A stretch of 12,562 nt of DNA from Bacteroidales bacterium Bact_23 (GTDB taxonomy: Bacteria > Bacteroidota > Bacteroidia > Bacteroidales > Lentimicrobiaceae): NCBI GenBank assembly GCA_001603685.1, contig LUZO01000161.1, positions 1 to 12,562 of the forward strand, in the 5' to 3' direction. Shown in pieces: positions 1 through 7,253 of this stretch (position 1 is the first letter of the stretch; each line of letters opens with the position of its first letter). A model generated the notes under the pieces. The model did not search any database, had not been told where the DNA came from, and saw nothing but the letters and a program-made list of their open reading frames with translations. The position numbers and the translations under genes were made by a program.

Positions 1-1785
1 GGAATTCAGAATCAGAGTGTATTGTATATCCAGGATTCGCTGACCGGCGAGCCCAGGGTGTTCCTCGACCCCAACACCTTGTCGGAAGACGGTACCACTT
101 CACTGGGAACCTATTCGGTTTCGAAGGATGGCAAATACTTTGCCTACGCCATTTCAAAAGCTGGTTCCGACTGGAACGAAATTTATGTGATGGAGACCGC
201 AACCGGCCGCCAGCTTGAAGATAAGCTGGAGTGGGTGAAATTCTCGGGCATTTCGTGGCGCGGCGACGGCTTTTACTACAGCCGTTACGACAAACCCGCC
301 AGCGGCGGCGAACTTTCCTCGAAAAATGAATACCACAAGGTTTACTTCCACAAGGTGGGTGATCCGCAGGCAAAGGATGTGCTGGTTTACGAAAACCGCA
401 TCTATCCGCTTCGCAATTATGGCGGCGGTACCACCGACGATGAGCAGTTTCTGATGATCGTGGAAACCGAAACCACCAGCGGCAACGCCCTTTATGTGAG
501 CGACCTGAGAAAACCGGGCTATTCGTTCCGCAAGATTGCCGACGGCTTCCGCTTTGAGTACAGCGTAATCTACAATGAAGACGATATCTTCTACATCCAC
601 ACCAACGACGGCGCCCCCCGCTACCAGATTGTGAAGGTTGACCTGAAGAAACCTGCACGCGAAAACTGGGTTACCATCATTCCTGAGAAAGAGGAAGTAC
701 TTAAATCGGCTGAAGTTGCCGGCGGAAAGCTGATCTGCCAGTATATGAAGGATGCCTCCAGCAGAGCTTTTGTTTACAATACCGACGGCTCGCTGCTGCA
801 CGAAATTGCGCTTCCGGGAATCGGCACCATTGCCGGTTTTGAAGGAAACCGCGATGAGAATCAGGCTTTCTATGCCTACACCTCGTTCACCTTCCCGTCA
901 ACGGTATATACCTATGACATTGCCGCCAACAAATCGGAGGTGCTCCACGCTCCCGAAATCAACTTCGATCCTTCCGGATACACCACCGAGCAGGTGTTCT
1001 ATCCTTCGAAGGATGGCACCAGAATCCCGATGTTCCTGGTTTACAAAAACGGCATTGCAAAGGATGGAAACAACCCGGTTTACCTGTACGGTTACGGTGG
1101 ATTTAATGTGAGTATAACTCCCAGTTTCAGCGTTAGTCGTCTGGTATTCCTTGAGCAGGGTGGCGTGCTTGCCATTGCCAACCTGCGCGGCGGAGGCGAA
1201 TATGGCGAAGAGTGGCACCGGGCCGGTACCAAACTGCAGAAACAGAATGTGTTCGACGATTTTATCGCTGCGGCGGAATACCTGATTGACCAGAAATTTA
1301 CCTCGCCTTCGAAAATTGCCATTGCCGGCGGTTCGAACGGCGGTTTGCTGGTGGGCGCCTGCATGACCCAGCGCCCTGATCTGTTTGGCGTTGCCCTGCC
1401 GGCCGTGGGAGTTATGGATATGCTGCGCTTCCACAAATTCACCATTGGATGGGCCTGGACCGGCGATTACGGCTCGAGCGAAGACTCCACCCAGTTCAGG
1501 TACCTGCTTGGCTATTCGCCTCTCCACAACCTGAAACCGGGAACCTGCTACCCAGCAACCCTGGTAACCACCGCCGATCACGACGACAGGGTGGTACCCG
1601 CACACTCCTTTAAATTTGCAGCCCGGCTGCAGGAGGTTCACGCATGTGATAAACCAGTCCTGATCCGCATTGAAACCAATGCCGGACACGGCGCCGGAAA
1701 GCCTGTTTCGAAGATGATTGATGAGGCAACCGACACCTGGGCATTCACCATGTACAATTTAGGGGTGAAACCTGCGTTTAAGTAA
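1..1785 (+). CDS. Prolyl oligopeptidase (S9A serine peptidase), 5'-truncated by window edge
   Basis: This gene encodes the C-terminal 594 residues of a prolyl oligopeptidase, which cleaves short peptides after proline. The frame is open to base 1, so the start lies outside the window; an internal TTG at 22 is not the start, because the residues before it (GIQNQSV) match the conserved family stretch preceding LYIQDS. The first ~320 residues are beta-propeller. From about residue 327 comes the alpha/beta-hydrolase domain. The catalytic triad is visible: Ser445 in GGSNGG (codon at 1333), Asp528 in DHDDRVVP (codon at 1582) and His563 in AGHGAGKP (codon at 1687). Family members are about 690-710 residues long, so roughly 100-150 N-terminal residues are missing, including any signal peptide; bacterial homologues are often periplasmic. 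No frameshift is seen. Family assignment is very secure; cellular location is inferred. Confidence 0.96.
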   Translation, partial: GIQNQSVLYIQDSLTGEPRVFLDPNTLSEDGTTSLGTYSVSKDGKYFAYAISKAGSDWNEIYVMETATGRQLEDKLEWVKFSGISWRGDGFYYSRYDKPASGGELSSKNEYHKVYFHKVGDPQAKDVLVYENRIYPLRNYGGGTTDDEQFLMIVETETTSGNALYVSDLRKPGYSFRKIADGFRFEYSVIYNEDDIFYIHTNDGAPRYQIVKVDLKKPARENWVTIIPEKEEVLKSAEVAGGKLICQYMKDASSRAFVYNTDGSLLHEIALPGIGTIAGFEGNRDENQAFYAYTSFTFPSTVYTYDIAANKSEVLHAPEINFDPSGYTTEQVFYPSKDGTRIPMFLVYKNGIAKDGNNPVYLYGYGGFNVSITPSFSVSRLVFLEQGGVLAIANLRGGGEYGEEWHRAGTKLQKQNVFDDFIAAAEYLIDQKFTSPSKIAIAGGSNGGLLVGACMTQRPDLFGVALPAVGVMDMLRFHKFTIGWAWTGDYGSSEDSTQFRYLLGYSPLHNLKPGTCYPATLVTTADHDDRVVPAHSFKFAARLQEVHACDKPVLIRIETNAGHGAGKPVSKMIDEATDTWAFTMYNLGVKPAFK

Positions 1786-1810
1786 CCGAAAATCGTTTTC
1801 CGGCAGCTCT

Positions 1811-1846
1811 TTTCCGGAAAGGCAACCAGGATTGCCCGCCGGGAAA
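1811..1846. other. Inverted-repeat cluster between the peptidase gene and the coiled-coil gene
   Basis: The short gap after the peptidase stop holds a perfect 10-bp palindrome TTTCCGGAAA (1811-1820), followed at once by GGCAA (1821-1825) pairing with TTGCC (1832-1836), and the outer TTTCC can also pair with GGAAA near 1842-1846. A stem-loop is plausible, but no T-tract follows, so it is not a canonical intrinsic terminator. No TAnnTTTG promoter box was seen before the next gene at 1883, so read-through from the peptidase gene is possible. Confidence 0.3.
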
Positions 1847-1882
1847 GGGTTGTCGGATTAATATTAACCCATTGATTAACTG

Positions 1883-3091
1883 ATGAGTACAAAATATCTT
1901 CAGCTTGTTTTCCTGAATCTGTTCCTGCTTGCTTCATTCGTAATGGTACCGCATTACGGCAAAGCCCAGTCTGATAGCATTGAAGTGCAACCTGTTACCG
2001 ACTCCATTCCGGCAGGTTTGGCCGACTCCCTGGCTACCTATAAGTATATGCTTGCCGGAGCGCGCGATCATAGCTACCGGCTTTCCCGGCAGGTCGATTC
2101 ACTGGCCGTCAGGGTGAGTGAGCTGAGCAGCACGATTGAACAGCTTAAGGAACGCGAAAACGAACTGGTTCCGCTGAATGAGGCGCTGAACCGCAAGATT
2201 GTGGAGCTGGGCGCCGAGCTGCATTCCAAAAACCTCTATCTGGAAGAACAGATCAGAATCCATAAGGAGAAGGAGCAACTGTTTGCCGAAAAGGAGCAGA
2301 TCTACAAGGAGGCGGTGAATTCCAGCCTGATTGACAAGGTAAAACTCGAAGGGCAGATTTCGGCAAAGGACTCCCGCCTCGAAGGCAAGGAGCGCGAAAT
2401 CGGGCTGCTTCAGCAGAGCATCGACGAGAAAAACCGCGACATCAACCACCGGAACAGCGAGATTCAGAAGATTGTGATGGAAAAGTCCGCCGCCGACCGC
2501 CGCATCGATACCCTGCGTACCACCCTCACTGAAACCGAAAAAGATCTGGTTCGCACCGGTGAGCAGTTGAAATATTCACAGCTAAAACTGAAGGACTGCG
2601 AGAGCAGGTATTTAACGGTTACCAACAAGAAGAAAAAGACCCGGGTGGTTCAGGGATTTACGCTGAAAGGCTTCACCACGCCCGATTACCAGCTTGCGCC
2701 CAAGGATGCCAACAACCCCGGCATTTATGTCATTACCAACAACAACACCAGCGATGTGGAGTTCGATTTTGTGACCGGCGCCAGCTTTATGCTGATCGAC
2801 CTTACCAAACCCGAAGGAAACCTTACCTACGATGCCGGATTCTTCATCGGCTTCGGTGGAAACAACCTGTTCAAGAACTTCTATCTGGGCCCGAACTTCA
2901 AACTGTTCGATGTGCTGCATGTGAACATCGGCGCCAATATCCGCGAATATTCGGCCCTCAAGCAGGGGTTCAATGTTGGGGATAAGCTGGATGCCGGAGT
3001 TGCCATTCCCACCACCAGGGAGTGGAAGGTGAAGCCCTATTTCGGGCTCACTTTCGACCTGGATCTGCTTACCATGATCGGGAAGCGCTAA
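1883..3091 (+). CDS. Exported coiled-coil protein with beta-rich C-terminal domain, function unknown
   Basis: I do not recognise a named family. The 402-residue product begins with a signal peptide (hydrophobic core about residues 8-23, likely cut after Ala28 before Gln29), so it is exported. Residues about 46-245 are a long heptad-rich coiled coil dense in Glu, Lys, Gln and Leu. A very basic stretch (NKKKKTR, 248-254) leads into a C-terminal domain (about 255-402) of alternating polar/hydrophobic and glycine/aromatic residues, for example AGFFIGFGG and NFYLGPNFK, resembling outer-membrane beta-strands. At ~150 residues it could form a small barrel or a soluble beta domain. The start ATG at 1883 is chosen because it gives a complete signal peptide. 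The gene lies 97 bp after the peptidase gene on the same strand and runs convergently into the peroxidase gene, overlapping it by 4 bp. An envelope-spanning structural or tethering role is inference only. Confidence 0.85.
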   Translation: MSTKYLQLVFLNLFLLASFVMVPHYGKAQSDSIEVQPVTDSIPAGLADSLATYKYMLAGARDHSYRLSRQVDSLAVRVSELSSTIEQLKERENELVPLNEALNRKIVELGAELHSKNLYLEEQIRIHKEKEQLFAEKEQIYKEAVNSSLIDKVKLEGQISAKDSRLEGKEREIGLLQQSIDEKNRDINHRNSEIQKIVMEKSAADRRIDTLRTTLTETEKDLVRTGEQLKYSQLKLKDCESRYLTVTNKKKKTRVVQGFTLKGFTTPDYQLAPKDANNPGIYVITNNNTSDVEFDFVTGASFMLIDLTKPEGNLTYDAGFFIGFGGNNLFKNFYLGPNFKLFDVLHVNIGANIREYSALKQGFNVGDKLDAGVAIPTTREWKVKPYFGLTFDLDLLTMIGKR

Positions 3092-4275
3092 AACCTGCCC
3101 GAAACCTGCTCATAAGCGGAGCCGTCGGGGAATACCGCCGGCGGTCCGAAATCGGGATTTGTCAGAAATTCATCGTCCTGAAGGCTGAGGATAAACGCCT
3201 TCAGTTCGGCTTTCTCCACCGGAGTGAGCTGCACACCGTTTTCCGCCACATGGTGCATCAGCGGATTTACCCAGGGCGACATCTGAACGGCGTGAGAGTA
3301 GAAATTGATCACTTCGTCCAGCGTTTCGAACCTTCCGTCGTGCATATACGGCCCGCCCAGGGCGATGTTCCGCAGCGTGGTGGCCTTGTAGGCGCCCCGG
3401 TCGGCTTCGTTGCCGGTAACGGAGTAGCGGTCGCCCGGCTCGTTGAACTGGGTATCCTTGCCGTTGTTGTAGAACAGATTGGTGGTAAACAGCGGATTTC
3501 CGCTGCTGCCGTGACAGTGGAAGCAGTCGGCCCCCTCTTCGGTAGTGAACAGGATAAAGCCGTTCAGCTCCTGCTGCGTCAGTTGCAGCTCACCCCGCAT
3601 GTATTTGTCGAAGCGGGAGTTTGCCGAAATCAGTGTCCGTACAAACTGAGCCACCGCCTTACTGATGTTTTCCATGGTTACTTTCGTGGATCCAAACGCC
3701 CTGAAGAAGAGGTCGGGATATCCGGGAATGCTCTGTATCAGCTCTTTGGTGCGTGTGGTGTCGCCGTGTATCTCGTCTGGCGCCAGCACCGTCATCCAGA
3801 CGATATCCTCCAGTCGGCGGTAGCGGGCATCGGGGTTGTTGCGGTGGATCATTCCGTTCCAGAAGTAGCCGTTTGAATTCCATACCAGATTCACCAGCGG
3901 AAGCGGATAGTGCGCCGTGGGGATTCCGGTCAGTCCGTGGGTTTTGCCGCCCTGAAACACCGGGTGGTCAATGCCCGGCTCAAAGTTGCGCGACTGGCGG
4001 TGACAACCGGCACAACTCATCAGCGAATCGGGCTCGGTGCGCCCCGATAAACGGCCGTCGTAAAAGAGGTAACGCCCCAGCTCAACCCCCTCCACCGTCA
4101 TGGGGTTGTCATCGGGAATGTTCAGATGGGTTGGGAAATATTTGGGCACCGCAATCTGATACGGCGTTGGCTTATGCTCCACGGGATGCGGCTCCTTGCC
4201 GTTGCAGCCGTGCAAAAACAGCAGCAGCGGCAGAATCAGGCTAAAAAGCCCGGAATATCTGGTTTTTGTTATCAT
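3088..4275 (-). CDS. Di-heme cytochrome c peroxidase (CCP/MauG superfamily), lipoprotein
   Basis: This 395-residue protein carries two c-type heme motifs, CAGCH (Cys88, Cys91, His92) and CFHCH (Cys251, Cys254, His255), in the order and spacing of bacterial di-heme peroxidases, which reduce hydrogen peroxide in the periplasm; MauG-like relatives instead oxidise other substrates. Supporting family motifs are LGRYLFYDGRLSG (67-79) before heme 1 and GGPYMHDGRFETLDEV (about 307-322) after heme 2. The N-terminus has a hydrophobic segment ending in LHGC, giving a lipoprotein cleavage site with lipidated Cys24. Length is typical of the family. The ATG at 4273-4275 fits that signal peptide. It is transcribed divergently from the DUF2027-Smr gene. 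A weak TATCTTTA (minus strand, 4302-4295) resembles a -7 box but has one mismatch. No cytochrome maturation or electron-donor gene is adjacent. Superfamily is secure; peroxidase versus MauG-like activity is not settled. Confidence 0.94.
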   Translation of the reverse strand: MITKTRYSGLFSLILPLLLFLHGCNGKEPHPVEHKPTPYQIAVPKYFPTHLNIPDDNPMTVEGVELGRYLFYDGRLSGRTEPDSLMSCAGCHRQSRNFEPGIDHPVFQGGKTHGLTGIPTAHYPLPLVNLVWNSNGYFWNGMIHRNNPDARYRRLEDIVWMTVLAPDEIHGDTTRTKELIQSIPGYPDLFFRAFGSTKVTMENISKAVAQFVRTLISANSRFDKYMRGELQLTQQELNGFILFTTEEGADCFHCHGSSGNPLFTTNLFYNNGKDTQFNEPGDRYSVTGNEADRGAYKATTLRNIALGGPYMHDGRFETLDEVINFYSHAVQMSPWVNPLMHHVAENGVQLTPVEKAELKAFILSLQDDEFLTNPDFGPPAVFPDGSAYEQVSGRF

Positions 4276-4368
4276 CTTCGCTCGAATCTGCCCATAAAGA
4301 TAGGAAATTTCAGATTACGGAGCGGCGGATTAGAGACAAAGAACCGTCAGCACAAGCAAAACAATGCG

Positions 4369-4376
4369 TACTTTTG
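4369..4376 (+). promoter_or_regulatory. Bacteroidota-type promoter -7 box before the DUF2027-Smr gene
   Basis: TACTTTTG is a perfect match to the Bacteroidota -7 consensus TAnnTTTG, 42 bp before the ATG at 4419, in the divergent intergenic region. No clear -33 TTTG element lies at the usual 19-21 bp upstream, so the promoter is only half supported. Confidence 0.6.
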
Positions 4377-4418
4377 CAGTGGTTCCGGCTGTTGCCGGAG
4401 CATTGCAAATCATAAAAG

Positions 4419-5546
4419 ATGGATCTGAAACCAGGAGATAAAGTTCGTTTTCTGAACGAAAAGGGGGAGGGGATAGTTACCCGCATTGTCGACAACAATA
4501 TGGTTCATGTTGCCATTGAGGAAGGTTTTGAATTTCCGGTGCTGGCTGCCGAGCTGGTAAAGATAGAGCCGGAGGGGATGGCGGGCCGTTTCTTCGATCG
4601 TAATGTGAATGTGGATGTGCCGGTTACCCGTAGCAGCACCCCCGAACCGGCAAAAGAAGCGCCTGCAAGGCAGGATCCGCCGGCGGCGGAGACGGACGAC
4701 GACCGCATCAGCGCGCTTTACCGCCAGTCGGGAGCCGGAATTATGGAAGCGGTTTACCTGCTCTATGCCCCCCACGACCAGAACTGGCTGATGACCGGAA
4801 ACCTCGATATTTTTCTGGTGAACAACAGCCGCTACGATGCCATCTTCTCCTTTCTGCTGAAGGAAGAGGACGCCTTTGCCGGCGTTGACTATGAGGTAAT
4901 CCCGCCCTATTCCAAGATCCTGATTGAGACCATCACCCGCGAAGACCTTGACCATTGGTCCGAAGGCGTAATTCAGGTGCTGTTCCACAGCGCTGAGCCG
5001 CTGCCCGTGCTTACCCCGCTGCATGCAGGGTTTAAGATCAAGCCGGTGCGCTTCTACAAAGAGACCAGCTATCAGGATTTTGCACTTGCCGGAGTAAAGG
5101 CAATCGTACTTAATCTGGGCGATATCTCGGGCCAGTTGCTGATTTCAGGCGCTGAAGCAATGAAAAGCTCTGTTCCCGACCCGGCGGCACGGCAGAAAAT
5201 ATCGGCCATTGCCCCGCCTTCATACATAGATCGCCACCGGATTGCGCCCCGCGAAGCGGAAGTGGACCTGCACATCTCCGCCCTCCGCGACGACTACTCC
5301 GAAATGACCAACAACGAGATTCTGCGCTACCAGATGGATTTCTTTCACCGCATGCTCGACAGCGCCATCAGCAATGAGTATTACAAGGTTACCTTTATCC
5401 ACGGCATTGGCAACGGCTCGCTGAAATCGGCCATTATTACAGCCTTAGGTGATTACGAGAATACTGAATATCAAACGGCACCCTTCGCAAAATACGGGAA
5501 TGGTGCGGTGGAAGTCCTTATTCATAATGAGAAAATGAAAAACTGA
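4419..5546 (+). CDS. DUF2027 domain protein with C-terminal Smr domain
   Basis: The 375-residue cytoplasmic protein has no signal peptide. Residues about 1-50 (from LKPGDKVRFLNEKGEG) form a small KOW/Tudor-like beta domain as in DUF2027 proteins. Residues about 70-95 are a Pro/Ala/Glu linker, and about 97-215 are a beta-rich middle domain. The C-terminus, about 280-370, is an Smr domain, with the VDLHISAL motif (DLH 283-285) and the HGIGNG loop (328-333) that carry the family's nuclease-associated residues. Smr domains in other proteins cut branched DNA or RNA; in MutS2 the domain is attached to a MutS ATPase, which is absent here. The gene stands alone between a divergent peroxidase gene and rnpB, and has its own -7 box. 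Domain assignment is confident; the substrate (DNA, mRNA or ribosome-associated RNA) is unknown, and a role in translation quality control is speculation. Confidence 0.9.
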   Translation: MDLKPGDKVRFLNEKGEGIVTRIVDNNMVHVAIEEGFEFPVLAAELVKIEPEGMAGRFFDRNVNVDVPVTRSSTPEPAKEAPARQDPPAAETDDDRISALYRQSGAGIMEAVYLLYAPHDQNWLMTGNLDIFLVNNSRYDAIFSFLLKEEDAFAGVDYEVIPPYSKILIETITREDLDHWSEGVIQVLFHSAEPLPVLTPLHAGFKIKPVRFYKETSYQDFALAGVKAIVLNLGDISGQLLISGAEAMKSSVPDPAARQKISAIAPPSYIDRHRIAPREAEVDLHISALRDDYSEMTNNEILRYQMDFFHRMLDSAISNEYYKVTFIHGIGNGSLKSAIITALGDYENTEYQTAPFAKYGNGAVEVLIHNEKMKN

Positions 5547-5561
5547 TTGACTGAGAGTAAG

Positions 5562-5578
5562 TTGATTTTTAAAATCAA
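5562..5578. repeat. A/T-rich palindrome after the Smr gene, possible weak terminator
   Basis: TTGATTTT and AAAATCAA are perfect 8-base inverted arms separated by one T, beginning 15 bp after the stop codon and followed by TTTTA. It could be a weak bidirectional terminator, but the tiny centre means the loop must open by melting inner pairs, and the stem is A/T-rich. Confidence 0.4.
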
Positions 5579-5582
5579 TTTT

Positions 5583-5608
5583 ATGCATCCTGAAGAATTC
5601 AGATGCAT
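5583..5608. repeat. Stem-loop between the Smr gene and the rnpB promoter
   Basis: ATGCATC (5583-5589) pairs with GATGCAT (5602-5608), then after a single bulged C (5590) TGAA pairs with TTCA around a GAA loop: 11 base pairs in all. No T-tract follows. It ends about 40 bp upstream of the rnpB -7 box, so it may help terminate the Smr transcript or may influence rnpB initiation; neither is shown by sequence. Confidence 0.5.
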
Positions 5609-5647
5609 CAGTCGGTAATCTCTTGCTCTTTCGGTACAATTATTGCT

Positions 5648-5655
5648 TATCTTTG
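5648..5655 (+). promoter_or_regulatory. rnpB promoter -7 box
   Basis: TATCTTTG matches the Bacteroidota consensus TAnnTTTG exactly and sits about 13 bp before the predicted 5' strand of RNase P RNA helix P1. A TTG at 5623-5625 lies 22 bp upstream, slightly beyond the usual -33 spacing, and may serve as the upstream element. Confidence 0.7.
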
Positions 5656-5667
5656 CACCTGAAAATA

Positions 5668-6061
5668 ACGGTAAAAGCATCGTGTTCTGTCGCTTCCGGC
5701 CTTTGAGCCGGGGGAGGAAAGTCGGGGCAACACAGGGCGCCATACTTCCTAACGGGAAGGTTCTGCAGCCGGCGGAAACAGCCAGTGCCACAGAAAATAA
5801 CCGCTCCGCATGCCGGAGTAAGGGTGAAAATGTGGGGTAAGAGCCCACAGCCAGTGCTGGTGACAGCCTGTGCGGGTAAACCTTATGGGTTGAAAGGCCA
5901 AATATACCGGATCGCTGTGCTGAAAAGTACAGCAAAGAGCTGCCCGCTCTTTTCCGGGGGGTAGGCCGTTACATCCTGGTGGCGACATCAGGAGCAGATA
6001 AATGACAGAAATCCCGCCTCGCGGGAGACAGAACCCCGCTTACAGCGATGTACGGCACCGT
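5668..6061 (+). ncRNA. rnpB: RNase P RNA (bacterial A-type)
   Basis: This is the catalytic RNA of ribonuclease P, which removes 5' leaders from pre-tRNAs. The conserved blocks appear in order: GGAGGAAAGTC (5713-5723), AGGGTGAAA (5821-5829) with GGTAAGAGC just after, GGTAAACC near 5875, AAGGCCAAATA (5894-5904), GGGTAGGCC near 5959 containing the L15 GGT that binds the tRNA CCA end, GATAAATGACAG near 5997, and ACAGAACCCCGCTTAC from 6028. Helix P3 is visible as CCGGC (5696-5700) with GCCGG (5707-5711). P1 can form between GCATCG (5677-5682) and CGATGT (6046-6051), with CGGT (5669-5672) and ACCG (6057-6060) as an outer pairing, which sets the approximate ends. Length near 394 nt is normal. It has its own promoter and a strong hairpin terminator at 6097. 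Exact ends are uncertain by several bases. Confidence 0.96.
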
Positions 6062-6096
6062 TATTTTTTTAACGAATTGTATTTGCATTCGGCATG

Positions 6097-6121
6097 AAAT
6101 CCCCATTCGGGGATTTTTTTT
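6097..6121 (+). terminator. Intrinsic terminator downstream of rnpB
   Basis: AAATCCCC (6097-6104) pairs perfectly with GGGGATTT (6109-6116) around an ATTC loop, and the distal arm runs into a T-tract ending at 6121. This is a textbook rho-independent terminator. A separate T-run at 6064-6070 immediately after helix P1 may end some transcripts earlier. Confidence 0.88.
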
Positions 6122-6191
6122 GTTAACGGGTCAGGGACGAATGTTTGTTGGCTCTTGCATATGAATGAATATCATAAATGTAAGCAGATAA

Positions 6192-6242
6192 ATCCGGTTC
6201 GGGTCGCCTCCGGATCCTGAGCCGGGAAAAGAGGTTTTTTTT
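6192..6242 (+). other. Possible stem-loop and T-run before the T9SS cargo gene
   Basis: ATCCGG (6192-6197) can pair with CCGGAT (6210-6215) around a 12-nt loop, and further on GAGG (6231-6234) with an 8-T run (6235-6242) can pair with upstream CCTC (6207-6210). These pairings compete and are imperfect. It may be a second terminator or attenuator ahead of the promoter at 6277; the support is weak. Confidence 0.25.
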
Positions 6243-6276
6243 CGCCCCAAACCGTCGGATATATCTATTTTTTTAG

Positions 6277-6284
6277 TATCTTTG
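6277..6284 (+). promoter_or_regulatory. Promoter -7 box for the T9SS cargo gene
   Basis: TATCTTTG is a perfect TAnnTTTG match 36 bp before the ATG at 6321, implying a leader of roughly 30 nt. This also decides the start: an in-frame TTG at 6282 lies inside the promoter box and cannot be a translated start. No clear -33 TTTG is present. Confidence 0.65.
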
Positions 6285-6320
6285 AAGATTGTATTTCACT
6301 CTTTAAAAATCCGGAAAACC

Positions 6321-7250
6321 ATGAGTAAAAAACTACCTTTCAGTCGGTTAGCAGCCTTATTTATCTTTTTCGCCCTGCTTTTTAGCGGCATGGTCTGCCT
6401 CCGGGCGCAGGATATTCCCAATCCCGGCTTTGAGGAGTGGAGCGGGGGTGAACCTGTTGGCTGGCATACCGTTAACCAGAATTTTTTTGGCATTGACATC
6501 ATCACGGTGGTTAAGGATGTCGCGAATCCGCATAGCGGCACTGCCTGTGCCAGGCTTGAAACCATTCAAAAAAGCATTCCCTTTATGGGTTCCATTACCG
6601 CACCAGGCATGCTCTCGCTTGGCGAAATCATCATTGACATCAACAATATGACCGGCAGTGTGGAAGGCGGCATTCCCGTCAGCGGCAAACCCATTGCGTT
6701 GCACGGGTGGTACCGTTATACCCCTGCAGCCGGCGATTCGTGCATCATCGGCATCGGCCTGTCGCAGTGGAACGGTGCCGGACGCGATACCCTGGCAATG
6801 ACCTACAAGCTGATCGGCGACAATGTTGCCGCCTGGACTGAGTTTAATCTCCCCGTTGAATATCTGATGACGGGGCAGCCCGATTCCATGAACATTATGT
6901 TCTTCTCATCGAATCTGCTTGCGGGTCAGTTGGTTGCCGGCAGCAAAATGTGGGTTGACGACCTCTGGCTTGAATACAGCACGGTATCGGTAAACAACCC
7001 CGGCTTCGACAGGCAATTCAGCCTTTGCCCCATGGGCGACAGCCACCGGCTTGAGGTGCGGCTGCCCGGTGGGGTTAGCGGCCTGTTGCAGGTGGTAAGC
7101 CTGAACGGCTCCGTAGTATGGCAGCGTAGAGTTGGTGCGGCTGAAACCACGGCTCAGGTGGATATCGGATGGATGGCGCCTGCCATGTACCTGATGCGCT
7201 TTGTTAGCGACGGCGGCGTACAGCATTCGCAGAAATTTATCAGGCACTGA
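6321..7250 (+). CDS. Secreted protein with jelly-roll-like domain and T9SS C-terminal sorting domain
   Basis: The 309-residue product starts at the ATG at 6321, which gives a clean signal peptide (hydrophobic core about 11-26, likely cut after Ala29). Residues about 31-220 look like a beta-sandwich of the carbohydrate-binding or PCMD type common in Bacteroidota surface proteins: NPGFEEW near the start, a conserved HSGTACARLE (71-80), WTEFNLPVEY (172-181), and a closing GSKMWVDDLWLEY (207-219). Residues about 235-309 form a type A T9SS sorting domain with the usual NGSVVW turn, a VDI...MAPAMYLMRF strand pair and a short basic tail, so the protein is probably exported by the Por machinery and cell-surface bound or released. 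The ligand is unknown; there is no catalytic domain. It has its own promoter and a likely terminator downstream, so it appears monocistronic. Confidence 0.87.
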   Translation: MSKKLPFSRLAALFIFFALLFSGMVCLRAQDIPNPGFEEWSGGEPVGWHTVNQNFFGIDIITVVKDVANPHSGTACARLETIQKSIPFMGSITAPGMLSLGEIIIDINNMTGSVEGGIPVSGKPIALHGWYRYTPAAGDSCIIGIGLSQWNGAGRDTLAMTYKLIGDNVAAWTEFNLPVEYLMTGQPDSMNIMFFSSNLLAGQLVAGSKMWVDDLWLEYSTVSVNNPGFDRQFSLCPMGDSHRLEVRLPGGVSGLLQVVSLNGSVVWQRRVGAAETTAQVDIGWMAPAMYLMRFVSDGGVQHSQKFIRH

Positions 7251-7253
7251 TTC

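Noticed and set aside
898..1689. Minus-strand open frame of 263 codons opposite the prolyl oligopeptidase
   Set aside because: Antisense to the catalytic domain with an intact triad; no independent coding signal.
3022..3876. Plus-strand open frame of 284 codons opposite the peroxidase gene
   Set aside because: The minus strand here encodes unmistakable heme-binding and CCP motifs, so this is an antisense shadow.
4276..4418. Riboswitch or small RNA in the peroxidase/Smr divergent gap
   Set aside because: Only 143 bp, with a -7 box but no conserved aptamer pattern or terminator-like hairpin that I could see.
5522..5988. Open frames on both strands across the rnpB region
   Set aside because: The region contains all conserved blocks of RNase P RNA; the translations are arbitrary.
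6282..6320. TTG start adding 13 residues to the T9SS cargo protein
   Set aside because: The TTG is part of the TATCTTTG promoter box at 6277-6284, and the ATG at 6321 gives a proper signal peptide.
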